Part shown: positions 35,401 through 47,150 of the stretch, one piece after another
How positions within the stretch are numbered: the stretch's first letter is position 1
How the letters are laid out: each line of letters starts with the position of its first letter
Source of the DNA: Gentiana macrophylla
Taxonomy: Eukaryota > Streptophyta > Magnoliopsida > Gentianales > Gentianaceae
Direction of reading: 5' to 3'
NCBI GenBank assembly: GCA_026214975.1
Contig: JAOBSW010000334.1
Location: 1 to 64,000, forward strand
DNA: 64,000 bases
Position numbers and translations under genes: made by a program
Notes under the pieces: generated by a model
The model's database searches: none
Seen by the model: only the letters and a program-made list of their open reading frames with translations
Told to the model about the DNA's origin: nothing

Positions 35401-36110
35401 AACCGGACGGTTGTCTAGTTTTTGTTTTTCATTTTTTTTTATTTCATTTTAAATTCCTGTTTTTAGTTGATAATTGTTTTAGGTAGTTGTTAAGTAGATA
35501 ATTAGGGTTTAGTTAGGGTTTAAGACCTTCCTTAGTAGTTTCCTTTGAGATTAGATCGTCTTTTTCTTTGCATTTTATCTTTACCTTCTTTTCTTTTGCA
35601 AATTTCGCATTTGTTCTAGTTTTCCCGCTACCAAGCGGGCGTCTGCGAATATCTTGGGCGCCCGTCCACTGGAAAATTATCAATTACATCGCATTTTTAT
35701 TCACTTAGACGAGCGTCATAAGATTTGGGCGCCCGTTCAAGTATTCTCGCTTTCAGACGGCGTTTGGACCACTAAACGCCCGTCGATCAAATTCCACCGG
35801 ACGCCCGCCCAAACCCTTGGGCGTCCGTCTCGCCCTTTTTCTTCAATAATTTTGTTTCCTTTTTCTTTCCCTTTCTTTTCTTTAGGTCTTTAATTTTTAG
35901 TTTAGGCTTTTAATTTCTTAGTTTTTAGGCCCGTTTCACTTGTTTTTGGTCCGGTTTATGCAAACTCGGAGTCAAAAGGACCGTTATTATACACCCACGA
36001 CCCGAAGCGAACCGTAGTCCGGCCAAGCAGCGGATTTTCCGTTCTGCGGTTTGGCGCAGACAGAGCGAGCAAGATCTTGAAGATCAACTAGCCAAGGAAA
36101 TCGCGATTTT
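35401..36110 (+). other. Gypsy-2 5' leader
   Basis: Pyrimidine-rich leader. From 35630 to 35850 it contains many copies of GGGCGYCCG and GACGNNCGTC-type motifs (for example gggcgcccgtcc near 35657), so the motif set continues beyond the LTR. Confidence 0.65.
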
Positions 36111-37690
36111 GTGATAATGGCCGCTAATAATAGACGTACGTTGGCAGACTATGCCAGGCCAGGCGAAGTCAAAGTCAACCCGGCTATTGTTATCCCAGCC
36201 ATTACTGCACAAACCTTTGAGCTAAAGCCAGGACTTATCCAGATGATGCAGCATGCATCAATCTTTCATGGCTATCAATCAGAGAATCCGCATACCCACT
36301 TACATACATTCTTAGAGATATGCGGTACTACACGCATCCAAGGAGTAAATAAGGATGCGATCAAGATTAAACTGTTTCCTTTTTCTTTGAAAGGAGAGGC
36401 TAAAGAGTGGTACACCTCTCTCCCCTCCGAATCTATCACCACCTGGGCCGAACTCGAGAGAGAGTTCTTGAGTCAATATTTTCCACCTTCGAAGACGGCC
36501 CAGTGTTTAAATGAAATATTCACTTTCTATCAGAAAGAGAATGAATCCTTCTTCGAATGTTGGAAGAGATTCAAGTCTCTTCTTAGAAAGTGTCCCCACC
36601 ATGGCTTGCCAATGGAAAGGCAAGTCAACACCTTCTTTAGAGGATTGACCGAGCTCACCAAAGGCATGGTCAATAGTTCTTCTGGTGGGGCATTTCTGAA
36701 GAAAACACCTGAAGAGGGATGGGCATTGTTTGAGGACATTGCAAAGTATAACTATGCCCCCTCTTATCAAACAATCCAAGCACCTCCTCCTCCCAAGGTT
36801 GAGAAGTCAATTTGCAAGTTTGATCGCCATGCTTTGCAAGCGGATGGCAACACCTCAAGTTTCGAATCCGATAAATCAAACTTCTTCTTTTCCACAGAAC
36901 CCTCGTGTTCGCATCTTTGTGCTTCTTTGCCGGTGGCCATATGAATGGCGGTGTCAATTTAATCCCTCGCACCTTATCAAGTGAATGTTGTTCATGATTA
37001 TGGGCCAGTACAATCAAGTCACATGTCGAATTACGGCGAGGTGGGGCACACATCTAGATTCTCGTCCTATGAGCAGGCGAATCTTTGAAGTGAATGCATT
37101 CTATGGCCGAACAATCAAAGGTTCAATCGGTTTTGTGGCGAATAATTTTCAAAACCAAGGGTTTAGTCAACCTTCAAGTTTTAATCTAATTCGAATTTTA
37201 ATTGAATCAAAATTTCAATAGAAACCCTGGTTTTAATCGAACCAAAATTCAAAATTTTCCAATCCTACTCAAAGGTTCAATCGAATTGGCCCATGATTCT
37301 AATTCTGCGATCCAAAGTCGCCCCACCAGCCCTATTCTCCAAATTTCCAAAACTCTCAAGGCCCCTCGCCTAACAATCTTGAAGCTAAGTTGGAGGAGCA
37401 AAGTAGATCAATGAAGAATCTTGAGAGACAAATTGGGCAACCTGGTGAACAGCTTATTAAGCAGACCCCCAGGCGGTGCGCCGATTTCACCGAGAAGAAT
37501 CCAAAGGGTGGTCAAGTTGCTCAAGCCGACTTGAACAAAGGCCCATGTATCTTGACCTCGTGCCATCAATTCAATACGGTAAGAGGAGGCGGTGCAATGA
37601 ATCGAAGCGGTACTCAAGTTAGTGGTCCTTCCCATCGTGGAAACCACTCAGCCTCTCTGCCATTGATAAGGCGGGAGGGAAGCTGAGCAC
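36111..37690 (+). pseudogene. Gypsy-2 gag, frame broken near 36944
   Basis: The structural protein is open for 277 codons from 36111. A better start is probably the second Met, at 36117 (MAANNRRTLADYARPGE). The capsid core is at residues about 80-185 (IKLFPFSLKGEAKEWYTS, then FLSQYFPPSKTAQ). After 36944 the Asn/Gln-rich C-terminal region continues in other frames to about 37690. It includes a coiled stretch, LEEQSRSMKNLERQIGQ, at about 37390-37440 typical of plant gypsy gag. No zinc knuckle was seen. Confidence 0.88.
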
Positions 37691-38934
37691 CTACACTCCT
37701 CAAGCGCAAGAGAAAACTCTTCCGGGTGGTGATCACCGAGAGGTGAAAGAAGTTGGTGATCGTCAAGTGGTGATCCTCGAGGCGAAAAAGTAGCGAAAGT
37801 CGAGGCCGATCCACGACTACAAAAAAATCTGAAAAAGCTGTGTTCGATGGAAAGATTTGGAAGACAAAGCTGTAAGCGCATCCTCAAAGAAAGTCTTTTA
37901 CGAGAGTGACCTTAAGCTTCCATTTCCACCGAGAAAGAGCAACATTCCTTGAGTGAGGACAAAAAGTACGAAAGGTGCTAAACCTTTTGAAAAATACTCG
38001 AGTAAATCTTCCATTATCGAAGTCTTGGTCGAGATGCCTAAGTATACAAAATTCATCAAGGATGTTGTGTCTTGAAAAAGAAGTTAGCGAGGCATGGAAA
38101 GGCAAATTGGTGAGGATTGCTCCATGATTAATTATGAAAACTTACCAATTAAAAGAGGTGACCACTGGCAAGTTCGTACTTACAGTATTAATGGGAGGTC
38201 TAGTCTTCCCTAATTCTTTGTGTGATCTAGGTGCCTCTATAAGTCTTATGCCAATGTCTCGTATGCAAGCATTTCGGTTTACAAAGCCTTCTAGAACCCA
38301 CTACTATGAGTCTACAATTGTTGATAGATCTTCTAAAAAGCTTCAGGGATCTGAAAGACGTTTTGGTTGATTGATAGATTTACCTTTCCAGGTTGATTGG
38401 TATGTTTTAGATATGGAGAAAGATGAAAACGTCCCACGATTCTTGGAAGACCTTTCTTATCTACTGACTAGAGCCCTCATCGATTGCGATGGTGGGCAAG
38501 TGACTATCCGAGTTGGTGATCAAGAGGTGAGTTACAATGTCTTAAAGTCCATTCAAGTACCTCTCGGCCCTCCAACCGGCTTTTCCATTGATTATATGAC
38601 GGATGATTTCACCAATTATATGGATAAGCAAGTCATGGTAGAAGGTTTGAATATGAGCGATTGGTTGATAATCTAAATACCCATGGTGTGGTCAATCTAG
38701 ATCAATTAGCGGTGATTTTGAGGAAGAATTGTTGGAAGGAGAAGCTTTGGCAATGGGACCACAGAGTAAACTCAGTGATATTGAGTTGAAAAGTGGAGAT
38801 CTCAAGTCGAGTTTAGAAGACCCCCCTGCAGATTTGGTGTTGAAGCCGTTGCCTAAACATCTTAAGTATGTGTTTTTAAGAGAAGGTGACAAGCTTCCAT
38901 TGATTATATCTCGCCAAGCTTTCGTTTAGAGGAA
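37691..38934 (+). pseudogene. Gypsy-2 aspartic protease and linker
   Basis: The protease core is at 38134-38370, with FPNSLCDLGASISLMPMS (about 38200-38260), keeping the catalytic DLGAS. The frame ends at 38370 with a TGA and continues at 38371-38676 in the same phase through IDLPFQVDWYVLDM and SYLLTRALIDCDGG, typical of the stretch between protease and RT. The region 37691-38133 is charged and frame-broken. Confidence 0.82.
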
Positions 38935-39743
38935 ATGAAACTAATCAACGTCTTAAAGAAAAATGAAAAAGCCTTTGGTTGGCGGGTGGAGATATCGAGA
39001 GGATATCTACGGACATCTGTATGCACAAGATCAAGACGAATGAGGGTGCAAAATGTGTTAGACAGCCCCAGAGAAGGCTCAACCCTCATATGCAAGAAGT
39101 CGTTAAAAAGGAAATCATCAAACTTCTGGACATGGGAATCATTTATGCCATCGCGAATAGTGAATGGGTTTCCCCGACTCAAGTAGTTCCCAAGAAAGGA
39201 GGAATTACGATTGAGAAGAATGAGAAAGTAGAGGAAATAGCATTGAGACTTGTCACTGGTTACAGAGTCTGCATCGATTATAGAAAGCTCAATGAGGTAA
39301 CCATGAAGGATCACTTTCCCCTTCCATTCATTGATCAGATGCTTGAGCGTCTGGCGGGACACGCATTCTACTGTTTCCTAGATGGATATTCAGGATACTT
39401 CCAGATACCCATTGATCCAGCTGACCAAGAAAAGACCACCTTCACCTGCCCATATGGCACATTCGCTTACAGGCGAATGCCATTTGGTCTCTGCAATGCC
39501 CCATCTACATTTCAGAGATGTATGCTGGCTATCTTTGATGGGCTCGTAGAAAAGTGTATGGAGATCTTTATGGACGATTTTTCGGTTTTTGGTCAGTCTT
39601 TTGATGATTGCCTTGACAATCTTGATCAAGTGTTATCGGATCGTGGAAAGAACTTAGTGCTTAATTGGGAAAAATGCCATTTCATGGTAGGCGCGGGGCA
39701 TAGTTCTTGGCCACAAGATCTCGACCAAGGGTATAGCGATTGA
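38935..39743 (+). CDS. Gypsy-2 reverse transcriptase
   Basis: RNA-dependent DNA polymerase; open for 254 codons (38979-39743) with all main blocks: VVKKEIIKLLDMGIIYAIA, WVSPTQVVPKKGG, YRVCIDYRKLNEVTMKDHFP, YCFLDGYSGYFQIPI (first catalytic Asp), FAYRRMPFGLCNAP and the catalytic IFMDDFSVFG at about 39566-39595. The frame breaks shortly after WEKCHFMV. It resembles Athila RT throughout, and the domain itself looks functional. It would act as part of a gag-pol polyprotein, which cannot be translated through from this sequence. Confidence 0.93.
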
Positions 39744-40426
39744 TGAGGCGAAAGTAGAAGCTATCGAGAAGATGAGCTATCCCAAGAATGTGCGTGAAGT
39801 TAGAAGCTTTCTTGGACATGTCGGTTTCTACAGAAGATTCATTCAAGACTTCTCCAAGATAGCCAATCCCCTGTCTACTTTACTAATGGAAGACGTTGAG
39901 TTCAATTTCGATGAGAGCTGCAAGCAAGCGTTTGAGGAGCTCAAAGATCGTTTAATATCTGCTCTAATTCTTATATCGCCCGACTGGAACCTACCTTTTG
40001 AGCTTATGTGCGAAGCATCAAACTATCTTTGTTGGTCTTTGTTCTAGGACAAAAGATCAAGGAAGTTCCGGCCTATCTATTACTTGATGAGTCACACATT
40101 GAACCCCTCTCAAGTTAACTATACCACTTCTTGAAAAGGAACTTTTGGCCGTAGTCTTTGCTATGGACAAGTTTCGTGAGTTACTTGTTAGGAGCTCAAG
40201 TGATTGTGTGGGTGATCATTGCCGCTGCGGTATCGATGACTAAGAAAGAGGCCAAACCGTGCCTACTACGTTGGATCTGACCTACAAGAGTTTGACGTTC
40301 AAATTAAGGACAAAAGGCGGTGAAAGCGTAGTGGTGATCACGTTTCTAGAATGTTAAGTGAGGAAAAGGATGATCCGGATGATATAGATCTTTACTTTCC
40401 TCAGAGAACATCATGCTAATAGACGG
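39744..40426 (+). pseudogene. Gypsy-2 RNase H, broken
   Basis: Starts with VREVRSFLGHVGFYRRFIQD (39790-39850). The first catalytic segment reads FELMCEASNY (Asp of the usual DASD/DASN is Glu) and then breaks at about 40025, where a four-base cttt stands twice at positions where family members have a gct codon. Later pieces (FAMDKF near 40155-40175) are in other frames. Confidence 0.82.
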
Positions 40427-41690
40427 TTGTCCTCCGATGTTCCATGGTATTCTTCCATTGTCAATTACCTTCATGCCCGATATCTCGATCCGGAAATGTC
40501 TTATCAGGAGAAGAAAAAGTTCTTCTCTGATTTAAAATCTTTCGTTTGGGATGAACCTTATCTTTTAAGATCTCAGAAAGATGGTCTACTTAGGAGATGT
40601 GTTCACGAGAGTCGGAGCAGCGATATCATTGAGCAATGCCACGGTGGGACCTTTGGTGGCCACTTTGGTCCGTGGAAAACCGTTGCTAAGATTTTCCAAT
40701 CCGGTTTCTATTGGCCTACGATCTTTAAAGATCTGAAGCTTTCTGTAAAGCTTGTGATAGGTGTCAAAGAACCGGTACTCTGACAAGGCGTTTTGACATG
40801 CCTTTGAAACCCATCTTAGAATCTGAAGTCTTTGATGTATGGGGTATCGATTTTATGGGACCATTCCCATCATCCTGCTGGTAACAAATACATCTTAGTC
40901 TGCGTAGATTACGTGTCCAAGTGGGTGGAGGCTCAAGCCACTCCTCACAATGATCATAAGACGGTAATGAAGTTCTTAAAGAAAAATATCTTTGTGAGGT
41001 TTGGATGTCCACGTGCCTTGATCAGTGATGAAGGGACGCACTTCTGCAACCGGCCTCTAGAAAAAGTTCTTGAGAACTATGGTGTCTGGCACAAAATTGG
41101 CACACCATACCATCCTATGACTAGTGGTCAGGTTGAAAGAAGCAACCAAAGTTTAAAGAAGATCTGGAGAAAGCGATAACTTGATCATAGAAAGGATCTG
41201 AGTCTCAAAGCGGATGATGTACTATGGGCGTATCGAAGCGCCTATAAGACCCCATGGGCACATCACCCTATCGGATGGTGTATGGAAAATCATGCCACTT
41301 GCCAATCGAATTAGAGCATAGAGCGTATTGGGCCATTAAGTTTTAAACTTCGATTCCCAATCTTGTGGAAAACATCGATTGCAACGATTGCATGAGTTGG
41401 ACCAGTCGAGACACTCAGGCCTACAAAGCGCCAGGATCGGTAAGGAAAAGACAAAACTCCTTCACGATGCCAAAATCAAGAAGCGAGAATTTCAAGTAGG
41501 GAACAAGTTTTATTGTACAATTCCAGTTACATCTGTTGCTCCTGGTAAGCCGAGGACACGATGGTCCGGTCCTTTTGAAATTCTCCAAATCCTTCTCGAA
41601 GGTGTTTTAGAACTAAGAGGTCATGGTGACCGGCCGTTCGAGTGAATGGTCAAAGGTGTAAGCATTATATCGGTCAACCCAAAGAGAAGC
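40427..41690 (+). pseudogene. Gypsy-2 integrase, broken
   Basis: The N-terminal zinc-binding part is at 40590-40790 (DIIEQCHGGTFGGHFG and a degraded Cys pair near 40760). The core contains the GIDFMG Asp (about 40845-40860), [11 protein letters not shown] with the second Asp (about 41020) and YHPMTSGQVERSNQ with the catalytic Glu (about 41110-41150). A frame break follows at about 41180. The C-terminus at 41379-41690 has PGKPRTRWSGPFEI and the RWxGPF signature, and ends in YIGQPKEKL-like sequence in another frame. All three catalytic residues are readable. Confidence 0.88.
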
Positions 41691-42060
41691 TGTGATTGTT
41701 CACTTCCTCGACATCCTCGGGTGTGGTACTCTCGAAGTCAATGAGTTTGACGAGTTTTCGCCCGATTTGTTTTACGAGAATGACGGCGGTGGTCCGGTAG
41801 AAGAAGTTACGGCGGGTAGTTGGGATATGGAAGAGTTTAAGCGGGAGGCACAGATTAAAGAGAAGTTGAAGAAGATGAAGTGCAATGGGAAAATTAAGAA
41901 TGTTTGGAGAGCGGTAAAGAACCCGACCCAGTGTGGTGAGATGTTTGTTTCAGTAGCCACACTAATGACGAGCTTACAGTAGTGGCCGGAAGGAAGATTA
42001 AGTGGCACGATCCAGTGAATAATACGTGTGTCAGCCAAAGACACTAAAGAAAGGCGCTTG

Positions 42061-42076
42061 TTGGGAGGCAACCCAA
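42061..42076 (+). other. Conserved hairpin TTGGG-AGGCAA-CCCAA (Gypsy-2)
   Basis: A perfect 5-base stem around AGGCAA, preceded by gcgcttg. The Gypsy-1 counterpart (5644-5657) has the same loop with a changed, still-paired stem. Confidence 0.6.
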
Positions 42077-42735
42077 TAATAATAATAGTTTTTTTTTATT
42101 ATTTTAGATTATTTTGTTTTTGTTGAATAAGGGAAGCTAGGTTTGTCTTGTGTCGTCTAGGTTTTTGGAGTCGGTTTTTGGGGTCGAGGCAACTTGCATA
42201 AGCGTAACTTGCAATCTCGACTATAATCTCCTTCCCCGCTATTGACATGCTTCGTCCGCTTAATACTTGATTCATCATGCACTTTAGTTGAAGCTCTTGT
42301 CGGTTTTCCATTGCTATTACTTTTTGATGAATCTTGTAAGCCTTAACGCGCATTTACACTTTCAATTGGAGTTTGATATTTACGTATGCACATGTTGGTC
42401 CATATTTGTATTGTAAGCTTCGTGGCTTTATATTTGACGCTTAGATGCCCTGTGTTTTCTGTGTGGTGATTTTTCCATCCGAGCAATTATATCCTGTGCT
42501 TATATCAAACTTTTATGCGCAATATGTTATATTCCCTATCCCCAGGTAGAAGTGCGTTTTGTGTTGTTTTTCATGTATGCGGGATATTTGCTATAGCACT
42601 TGTGAGCTTTCAGACGATATCGTTTTCCGGTGGATGGTCCACGATCTTACGATTTCTTCAAGCATTTCGGATCGACTCGCGACCACTTCCGGACTTGCCA
42701 CCTTGAACTACAATCGCTAAGTTTTCTTATTACGC

Positions 42736-42775
42736 ACAACATGAGGACATGTTGTTATTTAAGTGTGGGGGAGGG
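42736..42775 (+). promoter_or_regulatory. Internal polypurine tract with AGGA hairpin (Gypsy-2)
   Basis: Stem ACAACATG/CATGTTGT around AGGA (42736-42755), then TTTAAGTGTGGGGGAGGG (about 42758-42775). It repeats the terminal polypurine tract about 1.1 kb before the element end. Confidence 0.6.
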
Positions 42776-43865
42776 ATTAGTGGTATCTACACATGTGCTT
42801 AATTATTATACTTATCTTTTGTATCTTTTGTGAAAAATCGAAAATTTTTGAAAATTTTAAAAATCCGTCCCGAGCATGATTTTCTTTTGGTTTACTTACT
42901 TGCTATATTCCCATACTTGTGTTAAGTTGACTAGTATTTTTGCATAGACCTTTGATGAATAAGCCTTTACTCGAATTCTTTTCACGTAAGCCTCTTCGAT
43001 GACGAGCTGAACTTTGGAAACTGTACCCATTTAAACCGATGATGTTTGATTCTGGTTATCAGACCGTCTGCTTAGTGCTAATGTCATGGAAATTGTAATA
43101 TGTGCGTAGTTGGAATTGAAGTAGGAAGTATCGTGAATATACCGAAGCCTGAATGTGATAAGTGAAACGTAACTACTGTGCTTTGGAAAAGTTGTTTTAA
43201 GCAAAAAAAAAGTGAATTAATTGTGTGTGTCGGAAGCTGGTCGATGATTTGAGTGCGGTAGGTCATATCTCGAATGTCCTATACCACTATGATGACCAAA
43301 AGCTCACGACAGTCAGAAGAAGCTGCCTTATGATTTGAGTAAGGTAGGGTATATCACGAATGTCCTATTCTGCTATGACGGGCAAGAGCTCATTCTGATG
43401 TGTGTTTTAAATGTGAAGGATAAATTAAACCAACTTACATAAGGAAAGTGGTATGAATAAGTGAAAGACTTAGTTATCGCCTACTTTATCCCTAGTATAG
43501 GCCAAGGTATATGTTGTAGGGAATATCCTCTGGGTACAACTGAAAAGATTTCGAAAACACATGTATTACTCTAGTCATGACGTGAGTAGTTTTGTAGGGC
43601 GTATGTATAGTCAGGATAATTCATTATCTATCTTAAATGGGTATTTGTTGGTTATCTTGAATTTAATTGTCAAGTGTGGAATCGGTGGAAGTTGAAGAAG
43701 GCTTTGCACACACATCACATTCGAGTATTCGTTTATTTCATTGGGGTGTATGTTTTTTGATGCTAGTCGACCGATTGTGATTTGATATATGGGAGTGTAT
43801 GTGATTCAATGTTTGAGTAAGCCTTGGTTTTCTTGTTTTGTTTTGCTCGGGACGAGCAAAAGATA

Positions 43866-43878
43866 AGTGTGGGGGAGT
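43866..43878 (+). promoter_or_regulatory. Terminal polypurine tract of Gypsy-2
   Basis: agtgtgggggagt directly before the 3' LTR. Confidence 0.85.
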
Positions 43879-45289
43879 TGTTAACGGTGATTTTTTACGA
43901 TATATATGATATTATTCCGTAGTGATTTCCTTCGTATTTTAGTAATTTTTATAGAAAATTACATGTTAAATGGATTTATTGAAAGAATGACGTTTTAAGA
44001 TGTCTAAGTGCAAAATCGAGCTTATTACGTGTTTTTATCGATGATTTTTCCATCAATATATATGGTTCTACATTTTCCATGATTCTATCACCTTGTAGGT
44101 ACATTTATATGGCATGGAAGGAGTTAAAACGATGTTTAACTGAAGATAAAATGCATGGGACGGGCGTCTTGTCATTTCGGCTCGACTCGTAGAAATTTAC
44201 TTAAAGTGAACAGCGTCCACCCTACCAGGCGTGCGTCGGAAGATCGAAAGGATAGACTTGGAATTATCTTTATTTTTATTTATTAGGGTTTAGACTTGCT
44301 AATAATAAAACCCTACGTCGGCAAAACAAGTTATAAAAGGAGAGGCATCGTGAAAACGAAGGACAATTCATCCTGGAGAAAATTTGCAAAGACGAAACCG
44401 AGAAGAGGCACACTCGGTCGACCGAGTGCTCTGCTCGATCGACCGAGCCATATTTTTATTTTTTTATTTATTTTGTTTGTTCGATCCACGGAGATGAGTG
44501 AGCAAGTCCTGAACAAGCATGTGAAACCGATCGTGCGGCGTTTTGATTTGAATCTTGGATGTTTTGTGAGTTTTAAATAAAGTTTGTATCTTTATTATGC
44601 TTTTACATTGATTACGCAATTATATCGATGGATTGTTGCTTATTGATGTTTAACGTTTGATGAGAATCGTTGTTAGACCTAGATCACCGTAGTAAAGATT
44701 GGACTTTTAACCTATAAATAACGAGAGTTGCTAGGTTAAATTTCTAGGTTGCTAGATTGAATAAATCTTACACCTTGTTATGGAAGTGTTAATCTTTAAG
44801 ATCGAGAGATGAAAGATTAATAGGCGAATTATCTACGAGAGTAGAAATTCATACCTTTGATAGGTGAACCACAATCTTTATTAAATCTTCACTAAACGAT
44901 CTAGGGTAGAAATTGAGAGTTGCGAGATAGGTGGATCATTGCTTGTTCCTCGTTAAAATTAATTGAAATTATCTTTGTGCCTTGTTCTTCGTTGTTTTCT
45001 TAGAAGTTTGCTTTCTTTTTAGTTAATAGAATTAGTTATTTTTTGTTCGTAATCATATTTCCTGGCTTTGGACTAACAATCCTCTGTCCAGTTTATTTTC
45101 CGTTTTAGTTTAGGTTTAGTAATAAATAGTAGTGACAATTTTAGAAGAATTAATAAGAACTAGATTAAACAACCTCGATTTCCTGAGATCGACTCCGGTA
45201 TTAATCGCTATGCTACGATCCCTACACTTGGGGTATACCGGATTTATAAATTTTATTAGTTGTTGTTTTCATAGATAAAATCCGTGACA
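43879..45289 (+). repeat. Gypsy-2 3' LTR
   Basis: 1411 bases, TG...CA. It matches 33949-35377 except for few single substitutions and several compact clusters of disagreement (about 44170-44250, 44345-44400). Confidence 0.95.
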
Positions 45290-45294
45290 TCGAC
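45290..45294. repeat. Target-site duplication of Gypsy-2 (right)
   Basis: TCGAC, identical to 33944-33948. Confidence 0.9.
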
Positions 45295-46187
45295 CGAATG
45301 GTCTTTTTCCCCCAGATTACATCCCTGAACGTCTCTTCTCAGCGTTTCTCATACAATACGGATTAAATAGCAATTCGTCAAGCTATTATATAAATTAACA
45401 TAGATGCACGGTAATTAAACAACATAGATTCATACATAGACTCTAGGTAGAGGACGTAGGGTATGTGATCCTCATAGACAAGGCATCGCCACCTCCCTAA
45501 CGTCATAGCCTAGATCTACATCATCTAACTATGAACAATTAACTCAAACGATAAAACTATAATTGGGTGAACTTAATTACGGAAAATAAAAAGACAAGAA
45601 AATATACAAGGGCTTACATATTGAAAACCCCAGAAATCTTCAATGCACTCCTATTCTCAAAGCTTATTGTATTGTATAAGAATGAATTGTTATTGAATCA
45701 TTGATTCCTAATATTGTTAATGACAAAGTGTTTATATAGAGGCCTCAGCCGACTTAGAAAACCGACTTAAAATCGAAATCACTAAACCCTAACCGCCTTA
45801 CTAACGTGCCGGACCTTCTACTGGGCTTTTGGGTGGCTCGGTCGACCGAATAGCTGGGCTCGATCGATCGAGTGAGAGCGATCTCGTTGACCGAGTGTAC
45901 TTTTTCATTTGGGCTTCTCTTGTTCTCTGATTGGAAGCCAGACTGCTCATGCAATCCATTTGAATCTTCTCCGAAATCCATCCAATCACTCACTGCATAT
46001 ATTAAATAAAATATGGTTTGTAATACCAAATAATGCAATAAATCATCGAAATACATAATAACGAATCGTAACTCGACGCATATGTAAATTAAGAATATTA
46101 CGATATATTATTACTATATTAAAGCTCTTTTAAACTAGAATCGGGGATAAAGATCATAGAATAATGGGTACAATTTGACCGTCATCA
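45295..46187 (-). repeat. LTR of element III, part 2
   Basis: Continues the LTR broken at 33948 and ends in gaccgtcatca before a polypurine tract. The minus-strand TATA box tttatataga is at 45731-45740. Upstream of it lie CTCGGTCGACCGA (45837-45849) and CTCGATCGATCGAG (45859-45872). Confidence 0.8.
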
Positions 46188-46204
46188 ACTACCCCCCACT
46201 TAGC
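46188..46204 (-). promoter_or_regulatory. Polypurine tract of element III
   Basis: Plus strand actaccccccacttagc; the same purine tract as element I on the minus strand. Confidence 0.75.
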
Positions 46205-47086
46205 CTTTGATCGTCCCGATCAAAGTATCAATAAGTTATTCCCTAGAATAACATTTTCCAATGGTCAAATTATACTAACACAAGAAACTCGAATCAACTC
46301 ATATCATTTATGCTCTTAAGATATCCATTATTCACTACTCGTCATGAATCGAAGTGATGTGTGCATGTGCATTGGTTTTATATAAATGTAGCAAGATTAG
46401 AGTTTTGCGGACTTCAAATCTCAATCTACCATCATCAGCATTCCCACTTCTTAAGCCTCGCAATGGTTAAAGCACTAGAACAATAAGCAAGAGCGTATCT
46501 ATGGGTTTTTGGACTTGGAGACCGAGTACTACTCAAAGCCTCTTAAAGAGTTGAATATTCTTTTCATATCTTCATATTTTTCAAATACTATCAATCTCAA
46601 GGAAGAAAATTTTTAGAGCATCCCCTATCTTAGATCATGCATAGCATCGAATATTACCACAAGCGCGGGCTACTTTGGTAATGTTACTACCAGCCCAGTG
46701 TTTTAACGCATTGTCAAACACAGGTACGTCTCAAGCTTATTACTCCGCTTTTGTGGTTAGAAGATAGGAATACATCAGACGATAAATATCGACACTAAGT
46801 AAGCATAACCAATCATTTACGCAATGTACACATAATTCTTCAGTTATTATAATTTGTGCGGTAACTCGTCGATTTATCTATTGAGTGATTGAATAATAAA
46901 TAACTACTCGTAACATACAATATGAATATCATTAAGTTTACTAGAAATATATCGTAAAAGTATAAAGTGATCACGTACTCATGAAACATGGTTCCTTCCT
47001 TATTAAATACAATATTCGGGAACTTCACAAAAGTAAATGTGATTCTAAGTTTAAAAGTTTAAATTTTACTCATTTATTGTATTATT

Positions 47087-47150
<64 letters not shown>

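Larger units (their letters stand above)
41691..43865 (+). other. Gypsy-2 3' non-coding region
   Basis: About 2.2 kb. A 96-codon frame at 41692-41982 (acidic, lysine-rich) is unrecognised and probably the tail of pol. After the hairpin at 42061 no coding is evident and no envelope-like gene is seen. A 20-base word ccggtggatggtccacgatc at 42627-42646 occurs inverted in LARD at 55445-55464, showing shared ancestry. Confidence 0.7.
33949..45289 (+). mobile_element. Gypsy-2: complete-length Athila-type Ty3/gypsy retrotransposon
   Basis: An 11.3 kb element with LTRs running TGTTAACGG...CCGTGACA, TSD TCGAC, tRNA-Asp-type primer site, gag, protease, RT, RNase H, integrase, a 2.2 kb non-coding 3' region and a terminal polypurine tract. 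Domain wording is Athila-like. No envelope-like frame is present. RT is open over 254 codons, whereas gag, RNase H and integrase are broken by small indels in GC-rich spots. Few scattered substitutions separate the LTRs, so the insertion is young. Confidence 0.95.

Noticed and set aside
41691..43865. Envelope-like gene in Gypsy-2, as some Athila elements have
   Set aside because: No long frame with signal peptide or membrane segment was found; the region looks non-coding.
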